Shown piece by piece: positions 1-8,149 of a stretch of 49,439 nucleotides of DNA. The notes under the pieces are model-generated. The model was given only the letters and a program-made list of their open reading frames with translations. It was not told the DNA's origin and searched no databases. The DNA lies in IMG/VR virus record IMGVR_UViG_3300017530_000010, positions 1-49,439 of that record. One strand, given 5' to 3'. The stretch is from a virus. The number at the start of each line of letters is the position of its first letter. Within the stretch, counting starts at the first letter, position 1. A program made the translations under genes and the position numbers.

Positions 1-89
1 TTGGTATAACATTGGTATAACATTGGTATAACATTGGTATAACATTGGTATAACAATAAAAGAAATAATGACAGTGACATGACAGTGAC
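1..89. repeat. Two 11-bp tandem repeat arrays at the left edge
   Basis: Positions 1-55 are five perfect copies of the 11-mer TTGGTATAACA. The array touches the window edge, so it may continue to the left. Positions 68-89 are two perfect copies of a different 11-mer, ATGACAGTGAC. No open frame of note covers them. The 11-bp period is close to one helical turn, so bound proteins would sit on one DNA face. It recurs with unrelated units at 5431-5485 and 29928-29970. The function is unknown. Confidence 0.9.
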
Positions 90-178
90 AATAAAAAGGA
101 ATTCCTTATGACGAAAACATGTCAATTTTTGGTCAGGCGCCTAACTCTAAACACAATCCTCAATAAATACCTTAACTA

Positions 179-253
179 CCATTTAAATGGCAAAACGATA
201 TGTACCATAAGATTTAATAGAGGACGCTGGTTGCCATTTAAATGGCAAAACGA
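179..253. repeat. Pair of 20-bp direct repeats containing a palindrome (possible operator)
   Basis: Positions 179-198 and 234-253 are identical 20-mers. Each begins with the palindrome CCATTTAAATGG and ends CAAAACGA. They are 55 bp apart (five turns at 11 bp) and the second ends 14 bp before the sigma-like gene at 268. A related ATTTAAATGG occurs at 44947-44956 in the intergenic region before the RuvB-like gene. Direct repeats of a palindrome just upstream of a start suggest a dimeric regulator site, but no regulator can be assigned. Confidence 0.6.
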
Positions 254-267
254 CATAACCATTTAAC

Positions 268-780
268 ATGATCTACGAAGAAAAACTACGGAAGGCCTGG
301 AAAGACTATGGAGAGGAGGCGGGACAGTTCGTAAATAGGTATGATAAACGATTTAGAGGAATCGTTGAGAAGTATAGGGGCAGGCACGACTTCGATGAAC
401 TGTATTCGAACTATGTACTCTATTTGATCCCGATCTATATAGAGAACTGGGATACCCTAAAGCAACCTAGCCTAATCGACTGGATTTGCTACTGTATAAA
501 GCTAAGAGTTATAAAGCATACAGGCAACACTAATATCAGTTTAAATGGGAATTGTGATAATTTAGTTTGCCATCCGGACGAGAATATCGGTATTAAAGAG
601 GTAGAGGATACCCTAGCTAGATATCTGACAGAGTACGAGATCTACCTAGTTAGATCGCTGGTAATAGATAAGAACATGTTGTCCATAACGGAGATGGCTA
701 AGATTGTTTGTTCGGATAGGCGGACAATAAGGTCTGATCTAAATAGCGCGCTGGGTAAGCTAAGACAACAGTACGATTAA
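268..780 (+). CDS. Sigma-70-like / helix-turn-helix protein
   Basis: A 170-residue protein resembling a small ECF-type sigma factor. Residues about 25-85 look like a sigma region 2 helical bundle (RGRHDFDELYSNYVLYL, then a conserved Trp-rich stretch). A short linker with SLNG follows. The C-terminus (about 135-170) holds a region-4-like helix-turn-helix, ITEMAKIVCSDRRTIRSDL. Phage sigma-like proteins of this size commonly direct late transcription, which would suit its place beside the structural genes; that role is an inference. The ATG at 268 has no obvious Shine-Dalgarno. The stop abuts the next ATG at 781, so the two genes are probably co-translated. A non-sigma HTH regulator is the main alternative. 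Confidence 0.55.
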   Translation: MIYEEKLRKAWKDYGEEAGQFVNRYDKRFRGIVEKYRGRHDFDELYSNYVLYLIPIYIENWDTLKQPSLIDWICYCIKLRVIKHTGNTNISLNGNCDNLVCHPDENIGIKEVEDTLARYLTEYEIYLVRSLVIDKNMLSITEMAKIVCSDRRTIRSDLNSALGKLRQQYD

Positions 781-1377
781 ATGATTGCAGATATAAATAA
801 CCCAGAAGTACAAGGCATTCTCGAAAATCATCAGAAGTTCGAGAAGTACAAGAGGTCTGCGCATAAACTGCCTAAGTTCTATAGTGCTGTCTTGACTAAG
901 ACTCTAAAGGACCGGCTGACGGAGGTGCTCTCTGAGAGTACAGAGGACCAGGTGTCGGTGTTAGAAGAGCTGGGGCTGATGCGTGAGTCAGCCAATGTCT
1001 CAGTAGAGATGTTTGCTAAGGCCCATTCGGCTTGGACCGGGGACAAAGGGAACGTTAAACTTAAAGAGGCGGCCCTATTCGCGGGGGCAGTCATGCACGA
1101 TAGCTTAGACAAGGTGGTCAAATGTGCGAAGTCAGCTAGTGACATTAAGAACAACACGAAGACTAACTTCTCAGTGGGTGACTTGTATGACGTCGTGGGG
1201 CAACTAGTCAGACTCATGTATGACGTGTGTGGCATAGAGAACAAGAGGATAGCGGAGATATTTGAGCAGAGGGTTGAGTCTGAGGTGTCGTTCATACAGC
1301 AGAAGACCAGAATAACTCCTGATATGACTGTCTTAAGCATGGACGACAGTATTCCTCTGGTTGAGTCCCAGATATAA
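781..1377 (+). CDS. Unknown helical protein (possible small terminase or packaging partner)
   Basis: A 198-residue protein I do not recognise. It is predominantly helical by composition, with no signal peptide or membrane segment. It starts directly on the stop of the sigma-like gene (TAA then ATG), so translation is probably coupled. The C-terminal third (about 135-175, ending GIENKRIAEIFEQRVESEV) looks like an oligomerising helical segment. Its position upstream of the terminase and structural block fits a small terminase subunit or similar DNA-binding packaging factor, but no diagnostic motif supports that. Confidence 0.55.
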   Translation: MIADINNPEVQGILENHQKFEKYKRSAHKLPKFYSAVLTKTLKDRLTEVLSESTEDQVSVLEELGLMRESANVSVEMFAKAHSAWTGDKGNVKLKEAALFAGAVMHDSLDKVVKCAKSASDIKNNTKTNFSVGDLYDVVGQLVRLMYDVCGIENKRIAEIFEQRVESEVSFIQQKTRITPDMTVLSMDDSIPLVESQI

Positions 1378-1386
1378 GTGGACATA

Positions 1387-1551
1387 ATGTGGACAACAAT
1401 AAGTTTGAGTTTAGGGCTGGCCATACTAGGCATGGCTAAGGTGTTGATTCCATCGAAAAGGGAGCCTGTGCCTGGTCCAGGACCAGATACTTTAGGGTGG
1501 AATGCGACGGATAGCTTAGGGTGGGATGGGACCGACGAGATGGGGTGGTGA
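1387..1551 (+). CDS. Small membrane protein with LGW repeats
   Basis: A 54-residue reading frame from ATG 1387. It has one N-terminal hydrophobic segment (about residues 4-22, ending in Lys), a short Pro-Gly spacer (PVPGPGPD), then three diverged repeats of the type LGWNATD, LGWDGTD and EMGW. Such single-pass phage peptides with a charged tail are often virion- or lysis-associated, but no function can be assigned. The stop is TGA followed directly by TAA. No strong Shine-Dalgarno is seen. Confidence 0.5.
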   Translation: MWTTISLSLGLAILGMAKVLIPSKREPVPGPGPDTLGWNATDSLGWDGTDEMGW

Positions 1552-1593
1552 TAACGTGTATAGTCTATATGAACATCCAATAAGGAACGAGAT

Positions 1594-3633
1594 ATGGCTG
1601 TAATACCCGTGATGGACGCAACCGTCACGCAAGTACCATCTGTTAATCCTACACAAGACCATACACCTATAATAATAGGTGGCGCTTCTAAGGGTCGCTA
1701 TACCCCTCTTGTGTACTATAAATCTCTCCCAAATGGGCTCTTCCATTACCAGTTTTCGACTAGCATAGCTGCTACCGACCCTACTCCTGGGTTCGTGAAG
1801 ATAGATAATATACTCCCTCCGTTAGCTACGCAGATGTATATTTCGCAGTCATCTTTACACTCTCTAGTGATTTCAAAGCTGTTATTGACATTAGATAATG
1901 GCGACTTGGTGATAATAAGGCAGAAAGGGGACGCAACAAAGACACTATTTTATAGTGTAACAGGGCCTGTAATCAATAATGCTACATGGTTTACGGTTCC
2001 TATTGCGGCAGAATCTACCCTTACTTTGCCGGATAATCTAGAGGAGTGCGAGATAACGGTGCTTAGCAGCGGTGCTTCAGCGGCTGTAAATAGACTAAAC
2101 AGCGTGTTATCGTTGCCGTTTAGTACAGCACTAGCCTTTGATGCCACTAATAACGCCATTGGAGAGGTGACCCTAACAGGGAACACAATACCCGGTGTGA
2201 TTACCGGGGTGTCTTCAGGCGATGTTGTAAGACTTATAGTTAAACAAGACACCGTAGGTAATCACCATGTGAATTGGGGTAACTTCAAAACTAGTGGTGA
2301 TACCCAGCCTTTGGGGGCTAAAGAGCAGGGAGCGACTAGTGTATATGAGATACAGGTGTTGCCGGACAGTTCGCAGGTGGTCTCTTTAGTAGAGAGTGAT
2401 AGGCCAACAACCAAGCGCATGATTTTGTACCCAGATGATCCGTTGTTTGATGGGATCGGTGGAGGGGCAAACCGTATTTATGATAATGTTGTGACCAATT
2501 TACTATGGACTTGGGATGATGTCCGTAAGTACGAGTATTATACATACTCAGATTTGCAGTGGTCTGGTCCTCAGTATTTTCAGGCTAATAAAGACAAGCT
2601 TAATACGGTCAAGGCCAATGTACCTAATGCTAAGTGCCTAGCATTTATAAGGTTTGAATTATGGTGGTTATGGTCACGATTAGGGTTAGCATTTCCTGAA
2701 AGGGAGTGGGGGAATACATTAGATGCTGATGGGAATATAATTCCTTTGCCAACAGCAGCTATGGGGATGGTTCCTGCGGCCCCAGCGCCTGCCTGGTCAA
2801 CCGCTCAGGCTCAGATAGAGGCTGCGGGGTACCTTATGGACCCTAGGCTTAGTACACTGACTAGTGCGGGTGCTTTGCTGACTGCTCCATACAATATCAA
2901 ACTGACGAATAACCCTGAGATAGGTGGTACACCTATCGAGTGGTGGACCGAAGCTAACAAGATGAATATAAATCCGCAAGACCCGAATGGTTTTGCTTGG
3001 TTGGATTTGCTAACGGATCAGCTCGTTGCACAGAGAAGACTAGAACCTAATGTTGATGGGTACTACATATCTGCTCAGAAAGTACAGCATTACGAGGTAC
3101 CGGCTATAATCTCAAATAAACTCTTTGAATGGTTAGACGGGACTGTGAATCCTAACTGGAGTTTAGCTACAGATAGCGGCGGTTCGGCAGGTATTGAAAG
3201 TTGGACGGATGGAGGTATGCAAAGTGGGAGAGAGCAGTACGGGGATGTTAACATCCTAAATACAATGGTTGATATCTTTGATGCTAACAAGGCTATCATA
3301 GATATGCTTAGGCTAAAGGACCCTAGTGCCATATTGGTGTACTCACCAGTAAATCTCACAGTAACTAGTTGGCGGAATGGTAATCGTAACGGAGATTTCT
3401 TGGGTTCGGCTAAGAATAAGTATACTTTTTTGACTAATAATGACGAGGCGAAAGTATACTGGGCCGATTTACTAAGCTATTGTGCTTCTAAATGTGATGG
3501 AATAGAATTTGAAGCTGATAATGACCCAGCAGACTTCACTGTTGAGTGGGCGAATCAAATGAGGGGCATGAAAGATAAGTGGGTGCTAACTACACGACAA
3601 CCTCAAGATATTTCTTTACTAGCGGATCAATAA
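1594..3633 (+). CDS. Large virion-associated protein, possible fibre with TIM-barrel-like C-terminal domain
   Basis: A 679-residue protein with a good Shine-Dalgarno (AAGGAACGAG, 1581-1590). Residues 1-270 are rich in beta-prone, Thr/Ser/Val sequence typical of virion proteins, and begin with an IIIGGASKGRYTPLVYYKS patch. Residues about 280-679 change character. Aromatic-rich stretches (NLLWTWDDVRKYEYYTYSDL) and alternating strand and acid motifs (CDGIEFEADNDP near the C-terminus) resemble a TIM-barrel glycoside-hydrolase-like fold. No catalytic pair can be named with certainty. A receptor-binding or surface-glycan-degrading fibre is the best guess. Confidence 0.5.
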   Translation: MAVIPVMDATVTQVPSVNPTQDHTPIIIGGASKGRYTPLVYYKSLPNGLFHYQFSTSIAATDPTPGFVKIDNILPPLATQMYISQSSLHSLVISKLLLTLDNGDLVIIRQKGDATKTLFYSVTGPVINNATWFTVPIAAESTLTLPDNLEECEITVLSSGASAAVNRLNSVLSLPFSTALAFDATNNAIGEVTLTGNTIPGVITGVSSGDVVRLIVKQDTVGNHHVNWGNFKTSGDTQPLGAKEQGATSVYEIQVLPDSSQVVSLVESDRPTTKRMILYPDDPLFDGIGGGANRIYDNVVTNLLWTWDDVRKYEYYTYSDLQWSGPQYFQANKDKLNTVKANVPNAKCLAFIRFELWWLWSRLGLAFPEREWGNTLDADGNIIPLPTAAMGMVPAAPAPAWSTAQAQIEAAGYLMDPRLSTLTSAGALLTAPYNIKLTNNPEIGGTPIEWWTEANKMNINPQDPNGFAWLDLLTDQLVAQRRLEPNVDGYYISAQKVQHYEVPAIISNKLFEWLDGTVNPNWSLATDSGGSAGIESWTDGGMQSGREQYGDVNILNTMVDIFDANKAIIDMLRLKDPSAILVYSPVNLTVTSWRNGNRNGDFLGSAKNKYTFLTNNDEAKVYWADLLSYCASKCDGIEFEADNDPADFTVEWANQMRGMKDKWVLTTRQPQDISLLADQ

Positions 3634-3634
3634 A

Positions 3635-4024
3635 ATGGTGCAAGAACTAAGAATAACTAGTCTAGTTACTAATACCTCTGCCCCTAGTCAACAGAATCAT
3701 GGGGATAGCAGTATTCCTTTGACTGCTGGTGATTTTGAGAAGGGCGATCGTATAGATGTTACGGATGCGCCAGAGGTGCCGGTGGTGATACCTACGGAGT
3801 TTTTGAGTAATGGAATATTGTCTCTTATAGACGATACAGATGATACTTTGGTTGTTACAGGGGAATTTGTTCAGTACGGGTTCGCTACAGGTGTATATGT
3901 TGGGAAGTTGTCTCCTGGTGTACCCGCTATCATGGAGATTGCGGCAGGCGTCACTTCTTTGTTTATGTTGAGAAATGCTGTAGGTACATCAAAAGTTAGG
4001 TATCACATGATCGACGGGGGATAG
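3635..4024 (+). CDS. Hypothetical beta-rich virion-associated protein
   Basis: A 129-residue protein starting one base after the preceding stop (TAAAATG), so co-translated with the fibre candidate. It has no signal peptide or membrane segment. The sequence is Gly/Val/Thr-rich with short strands (DDTLVVTGEFVQYGFATGVYVG) and ends RYHMIDGG. It may be a partner, chaperone or small decoration protein of the product of 1594-3633. I do not recognise the family. Confidence 0.5.
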   Translation: MVQELRITSLVTNTSAPSQQNHGDSSIPLTAGDFEKGDRIDVTDAPEVPVVIPTEFLSNGILSLIDDTDDTLVVTGEFVQYGFATGVYVGKLSPGVPAIMEIAAGVTSLFMLRNAVGTSKVRYHMIDGG

Positions 4025-4030
4025 TTCGGC

Positions 4031-4243
4031 ATGTGTAGCAAATGGACGCCATTAGATTTTATCATGCTTATTCTGACTATATCAATTAGCATGCTATTAC
4101 TTGGTCTTGCTTATGATATGGTTAGGGACCATGATAAAGTTGTGCCAGCGGATAGAGGAGACCAAGCCTTAGCTTTTGTACTAGCTTTGGTGGCTGTTCT
4201 TAATGGATATGTAATCTCTAATGTAAAAGGGATGATTAAATGA
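4031..4243 (+). CDS. Two-span membrane protein, holin candidate
   Basis: A 70-residue protein with two hydrophobic segments (about 9-29, FIMLILTISISMLLLGLAY, and about 47-64, ALAFVLALVAVLNGYVIS) separated by a charged loop (DMVRDHDKVVPADRGDQ). Size and topology match small class II holins. The stop overlaps the ATG of the next gene (ATGA, 4240-4243), and that gene encodes an exported protein, as in many lysis cassettes. No endolysin is adjacent, so the assignment rests on topology and context only. Confidence 0.5.
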   Translation: MCSKWTPLDFIMLILTISISMLLLGLAYDMVRDHDKVVPADRGDQALAFVLALVAVLNGYVISNVKGMIK

Positions 4244-4581
4244 GGATTTTTTTGCTGTTTCTACTGTTCGTGACACCTCTTAATGCCCAAACTGACAATG
4301 TAATGGGCAGTATGAGCCGTAAGAGTCGTATTGATGCAGTGTCTTTGGAGCAATTCTCTATACAACAAGGCCAGCAACTAGAGAGATTTAAACAAGAACA
4401 AAGTCAACGCCTAGAACTATTGAAACAACAACAAGTGTTGGTTCGTCTAATGGAACAAGTAAATCATCAAAAGGCATTGATGAACCAGTTAGCTGGGTAT
4501 CAGGATAGCAGGTCTTTGAAGGAGTTACAGAAGTTACAGAACCAGACTGCCCAACAACAAGTGATTGATTGCCCCACGTGA
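4240..4581 (+). CDS. Exported Gln-rich coiled-coil protein; upstream half of a TGA-interrupted CAP-domain gene
   Basis: 113 residues up to a TGA at 4579-4581. It starts with a signal peptide (MRIFLLFLLFVTPLNAQ, cleavage likely after NAQ), then a Gln/Leu-rich coiled coil (about 35-110) with QQGQQLERFKQEQSQRLELL. The same frame stays open after the TGA and continues in the same Gln/Asn-rich style (VQSVQNQVQNN) into the CAP-like segment at 4582-4923. Together they would make a 227-residue exported protein. As it stands the product is a secreted coiled-coil peptide, perhaps spanin-like. TGA is an ordinary stop elsewhere in the window, so readthrough, nonsense mutation or sequencing error are all possible. 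Confidence 0.6.
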   Translation: MRIFLLFLLFVTPLNAQTDNVMGSMSRKSRIDAVSLEQFSIQQGQQLERFKQEQSQRLELLKQQQVLVRLMEQVNHQKALMNQLAGYQDSRSLKELQKLQNQTAQQQVIDCPT

Positions 4582-4923
4582 CTCTCTGGTGACCCGTCCG
4601 TACAGTCTGTACAGAACCAAGTTCAGAATAATGATCTAGCTGTATTGAATAGGTCGAGGCGAAATCGGGGTCTACATGAGTATGAATATGATGCTGATTT
4701 GACTTCTGTAGCTAATGAAAGAGCCAATAGACAGGCTAGGAATGGGAGAATGTCTCATGTGAGAGGGAGTTTTAAACCAGGCAGGGCAGAGGGGGTCTCT
4801 TATAGTTCTAGGGGTAACCCTATCTCTAGGGCTTGTTACGCGATGTCACGTAGGTTCCGTAAAGCAGGTGCTTCTTGCGTCAAAACAGCAAGAGGTACTT
4901 ATTGTTCCCTAGTTTTAAGGTAA
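4582..4923 (+). pseudogene. CAP/SCP-like domain, downstream half of the TGA-interrupted gene
   Basis: The frame of 4240-4581 continues without another stop to TAA at 4921-4923. An independent start could only be TTG 4645, which lacks a Shine-Dalgarno. The translated segment resembles the CAP (cysteine-rich secretory) fold. It has a helix with LTSVANERANRQARNGRMSH, a middle with AEGVSYSS, and a C-terminal ACYAMSRRFRKAGASC followed by GTYCSLVL, where CAP proteins carry the HRxxIL-type helix and the last strand. It is short for the family. CAP proteins are exported, which fits the upstream signal peptide. The function in a phage is unknown; wall or surface binding is possible. Confidence 0.5.
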
Positions 4924-4934
4924 GGAGAGATAAG

Positions 4935-5348
4935 ATGATGAAAAGGTTTCTATGTTGTTTGTTGGTGTTTGGTGTGTGTAGTATGCTTGTCATTGGTAAT
5001 ACGAATGCTGGTCAAGTAGACATTCCCGATGCGCCTGCCGTAGCGGGACAGGTTACATCGCAGATCGGAGGTCCAGTTATTGTATCACAAACTACTCAAC
5101 AATTAAGTCAAACTGTGAGTAATTATCCTGGGTACGCTATGCAGCATGCACAAGCACCTGGTGTAAGTACAGTTTGTTCAAGTGTTGGCTTGCTTGGTGG
5201 TTTAAATTTGGGACTTAATGAGCTGGAATTGCGACCGATAGTCATTAAGCTGTTACTCAGGAAGATTCGTGGTAGAAGACAATCGTCGAGTAGCTCTGAA
5301 AGAACAGTCATTAGACAAAATATCCGAACACGGCTAAGAGATAGGTGA
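4935..5348 (+). CDS. Exported protein of unknown function
   Basis: I place the start at ATG 4935 (MMKRFLCCLL), because AAGGAGAGA at 4922-4930 is a near-ideal Shine-Dalgarno; the open frame extends upstream to 4875. The 137-residue product has a signal peptide (about 1-25, hydrophobic core ending NTNAGQ). A Gln/Thr/Val-rich region follows, then a Gly/Leu stretch (LLGGLNLGLNELELR). The C-terminus is very basic (RKIRGRRQSSSSSERT). It follows the other exported proteins closely and may belong to the lysis or surface-modification group. No family is recognised. Confidence 0.55.
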   Translation: MMKRFLCCLLVFGVCSMLVIGNTNAGQVDIPDAPAVAGQVTSQIGGPVIVSQTTQQLSQTVSNYPGYAMQHAQAPGVSTVCSSVGLLGGLNLGLNELELRPIVIKLLLRKIRGRRQSSSSSERTVIRQNIRTRLRDR

Positions 5349-5396
5349 TTATCTCAGTACGTACGGTAGCCTAGGACACCTCTTGGCGGGGTAGGA

Positions 5397-5417
5397 AGGG
5401 CACGGAGGCCCTATTTT
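5397..5417 (+). terminator. Possible weak intrinsic terminator
   Basis: AGGGC (5397-5401) pairs with GCCCT (5408-5412) around the hexaloop ACGGAG, followed by ATTTTA. The position, after the exported-protein block and before the terminase, is sensible for partial termination. The T-tract is short, so efficiency is doubtful. Confidence 0.35.
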
Positions 5418-5430
5418 ACTCTGTGAATAC

Positions 5431-5485
5431 CTTATAAGACACTTATAAGACACTTATAAGACGCTTATAAGACACTTATAAGACA
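5431..5485. repeat. 11-bp tandem repeat, five copies, upstream of the terminase gene
   Basis: Five copies of CTTATAAGACA occupy 5431-5485; the third unit ends in G instead of A. Each unit contains the palindrome TTATAA. The array ends 16 bp before the terminase start at 5502, where there is no recognisable Shine-Dalgarno. It may be a regulator array or an unstructured leader. Confidence 0.9.
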
Positions 5486-5501
5486 CCTGCAAGATAAATA
5501 G

Positions 5502-6851
5502 ATGGTAGCACTACCAGCACACTGGGAGACATTTAGACCACACTACTTACAAAGTAAGCTATGGAGGTCTAGAGCTAGATTTAAGGCAGTGTATGCAGGT
5601 AGGGGTAGCGGTAAGACATCTATTGCTAAAAGATACATAGTTCGTTGGCTACCTGTTAAAAGGCCGTGGAATGATGTTAAGTTTTTCTACGCTTTGCCTA
5701 CTTATAAACAGGCAAAAAGAGTTGCTTGGCATGATTTGGTCTCACTTATACCTAGAGAATGGATTTCTGGTAAGCCTAATGTTTCTGAAATGGTACTTAA
5801 TACTGTGTTTGGTACACAGGTGTATGTTATTGGGCTAGACCATCCCCAACGTATTGAGGGTGTGCAATGGGATGGGGGTATTATAGACGAATGCTGTGAT
5901 CAAAAGTTAGATGAATTTTTGTACACAGGTTTGATGCCTACTTTAGCACATAAATTTGCTTGGCTATGGTTAATAGGTGTTCCTAAAAGATCGGGAGTAG
6001 GTTCTGACTTTTTTAGGAAGTATTGTGAGAGGGGAGAAAGAGGAGAAGTAATCGAGGGTACAGATGATAGGATAGAGACGTATACGTGGAAGAGTGATAC
6101 AGTTTTGACGGAAGAGCAGTTATCTACATTCAAACAACAGTATACTGAAAGAGACTATGCTGAACAGTTTGATGCTTCATGGCAAAATGTTGGCGGAGCT
6201 ATATTCTATGCTTTTGAAGAGACTATGCACGTTAGGTCTTCGGTGACGTATGACCCATCCCTTCCAATTTGTGTGTCATCTGACTTTAATGTCAATCCCA
6301 TGTCGTGGTGCCTATCACATATCTACGACGGTAAGGTATATGTATTTGATGAAATCTTTTTGAGAAATACAAATACACCAAATACATTGAATGAGTTATG
6401 GCGTATGTATGGTGGACACAAAAGCGGATTTGAATTCTATGGTGATGCCTCTTCAGGACATAGAGTATCATCAGCAGAGTTTACGGACTACGCATACATA
6501 AAAAATGATGTTAGATTCGATCAGTACACGAAAAAGAGACTGTATTATCTTAGGTCTAATCCGAATATTGCTGATCGTTTTGCCTCTTGTAACTCTATCT
6601 TTAAGAATGCTGCCGGAGAGGTACGGTGTTTTATCTCACCAAGATGTAAGTACCTTATTAAGGACTTGAGCAGTAGAGCATACAAGGAGGGTACTAGAGT
6701 AGCCAATGATAGTAGGGATAAAGATGGCGGGCACATGTCAGATGCTTTTGGTTATTTGATTTTTCGTAGGTTCCCAATAAGGATAAAATTGGGTAGAGAT
6801 AGCGCAAAAGTTAGCGTAGGAACAAATAGGATAATGCAGTTTGCAAGATGA
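5502..6851 (+). CDS. terL: Terminase large subunit
   Basis: A 449-residue DNA-packaging motor that translocates and cuts the genome at the portal. The N-terminal ATPase has Walker A AGRGSGKT (residues 32-39) and Walker B GGIIDE (about 125-130, with the catalytic Glu). The C-terminal RNase H-like nuclease has acidic residues in SSDFNVNP (D261), VFDE (283-284), FYGDASS (D315) and HMSDAFGYL near 410. The length is normal for the family. The stop overlaps the portal start (ATGA, 6848-6851). No small subunit is adjacent. The upstream leader consists of 11-bp repeats rather than a Shine-Dalgarno. Confidence 0.95.
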   Translation: MVALPAHWETFRPHYLQSKLWRSRARFKAVYAGRGSGKTSIAKRYIVRWLPVKRPWNDVKFFYALPTYKQAKRVAWHDLVSLIPREWISGKPNVSEMVLNTVFGTQVYVIGLDHPQRIEGVQWDGGIIDECCDQKLDEFLYTGLMPTLAHKFAWLWLIGVPKRSGVGSDFFRKYCERGERGEVIEGTDDRIETYTWKSDTVLTEEQLSTFKQQYTERDYAEQFDASWQNVGGAIFYAFEETMHVRSSVTYDPSLPICVSSDFNVNPMSWCLSHIYDGKVYVFDEIFLRNTNTPNTLNELWRMYGGHKSGFEFYGDASSGHRVSSAEFTDYAYIKNDVRFDQYTKKRLYYLRSNPNIADRFASCNSIFKNAAGEVRCFISPRCKYLIKDLSSRAYKEGTRVANDSRDKDGGHMSDAFGYLIFRRFPIRIKLGRDSAKVSVGTNRIMQFAR

Positions 6852-8149
6852 TAACTCCAGTAAGAACAACCGTGAGGCCTAAAAGAGAGAAGACTGTTAG
6901 TCAGTTAAATCCGTCTAGGGTTACTATAACTGAAGGTAATACAGTTTCTCTTGACGATACTGAGCAACAGTTTGACTGGTATACTAAAGTCAGACTGATG
7001 CGCAGGGACCCTACCATAGCATTAGTCAGGGCTCTTATTGTCTCTGGACCTCTTTCAGCAGGCTGGTCTATTCAGGCCACAAGACAGGCTCCCGCAGGTG
7101 CTCTTGAGTTTATACAAGAGGAATTGCTTCCACTACGCTTCCACCTTGTTAAAACTGCCCTTCTTGGTTGTACTGATTTTGGGTGGCAGCCCTTTGAGAA
7201 GGTATTTGCTCTTAGAGAAGATGGTAAGACCGGAATAAGAAAACTCAAGTCTTTGATACAAGATGAGACTCAAATAAGGGTTTTCAAGAAGAGTGGCGCA
7301 TTTAATGGATTCTATCAGAGACCGATAAAACAGTACAATGAAGTTTTCTTGAGTCGACGTAAATCTATGCTGTATAATTTTGATGTTGAGGGAACTAATT
7401 GGTACGGAAATGCCACAATGCGTAATTCTGAGAGTCCTTATGATAGGGGTGAGACTTTAAATGTTTCTAGTCAGAGATACGATGAAAAGGTTGCAGGTTC
7501 TCATTGGATTATACATTACCCTATAGGTACTAGTGATGTTAATGGGGTAGAAACGGACAATTACGATATAGCATTGACTATCGAGAGTAGATTAAAGGCG
7601 TCCGGAGTGCTTATAGTTCCCAGAGAGTTACAAAGGTGGATAAGTGATCTGAATATAGAGACAAATGAAGATGCTTGGAAAATAGAGCTTATCTCTCCTA
7701 GTGGAAACTCAGGTATATCTCTGATAAACAAATCTAAGTATTACGATATGCTGAAGGTTCGGGGTTTGGGGTTTCCAGAGAGGTCGGTTACTGAGGGTAA
7801 GCATGGTACTAAAGCGGATGCAGGTGAACATGGTGATTTTGCGTTTTTGAATCTTCAGATGAGGCATAACGAAGTCATACTAACAACTAATTGGCATTTA
7901 ATCAACCAATTGCTAGTGGAGAACTATGGACCTGGTACAGAGAATACAGTTCTCATTAAGGCTAATGAGATAGTAGATAAGAAAAAGAAAGCCTTAAAAG
8001 AATTGTATTTTAAGATACTAGGCAATCCGAGTTTAGTTCAGACAGAGGTTACTAATATTGACTTTAAAACAATCAGGGATATTTTAGATATTCCTGAGAG
8101 CGAAAGTACTGTAGATTTTGAGTTACCGGTGGGTACAGAGGTATCATAA
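6848..8149 (+). CDS. Portal protein
   Basis: 433 residues, translationally coupled to the terminase by an ATGA overlap. Gene order, size and the N-terminal motif VRLMRRDPTIALVRALIVSGPLSAGWSI-type helix-strand match portal proteins of the Mu gp29 / SPP1 superfamily (DUF935-like). The pattern is a membrane-like clip and wing region with IESRLKASGVLIVP, then a long helical C-terminal part. Portals form the dodecameric ring through which DNA enters and leaves. The assignment rests on position and the general sequence pattern rather than a catalytic motif. Confidence 0.8.
   Translation: MITPVRTTVRPKREKTVSQLNPSRVTITEGNTVSLDDTEQQFDWYTKVRLMRRDPTIALVRALIVSGPLSAGWSIQATRQAPAGALEFIQEELLPLRFHLVKTALLGCTDFGWQPFEKVFALREDGKTGIRKLKSLIQDETQIRVFKKSGAFNGFYQRPIKQYNEVFLSRRKSMLYNFDVEGTNWYGNATMRNSESPYDRGETLNVSSQRYDEKVAGSHWIIHYPIGTSDVNGVETDNYDIALTIESRLKASGVLIVPRELQRWISDLNIETNEDAWKIELISPSGNSGISLINKSKYYDMLKVRGLGFPERSVTEGKHGTKADAGEHGDFAFLNLQMRHNEVILTTNWHLINQLLVENYGPGTENTVLIKANEIVDKKKKALKELYFKILGNPSLVQTEVTNIDFKTIRDILDIPESESTVDFELPVGTEVS

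Noticed and set aside
879-1628. Large minus-strand frame of about 249 codons opposite the second gene
   Set aside because: It lies fully opposite genes with better signals, has no start signal or recognisable sequence, and every supported gene here is on the + strand.
4579-4581. Selenocysteine at the in-frame TGA
   Set aside because: No SECIS-like hairpin directly follows the TGA, and the surrounding sequence has no redox motif.
4645-4923. CAP-like segment as an independent gene from TTG 4645
   Set aside because: There is no Shine-Dalgarno, and the frame continues upstream into the exported coiled coil; a TGA-interrupted gene explains it better.
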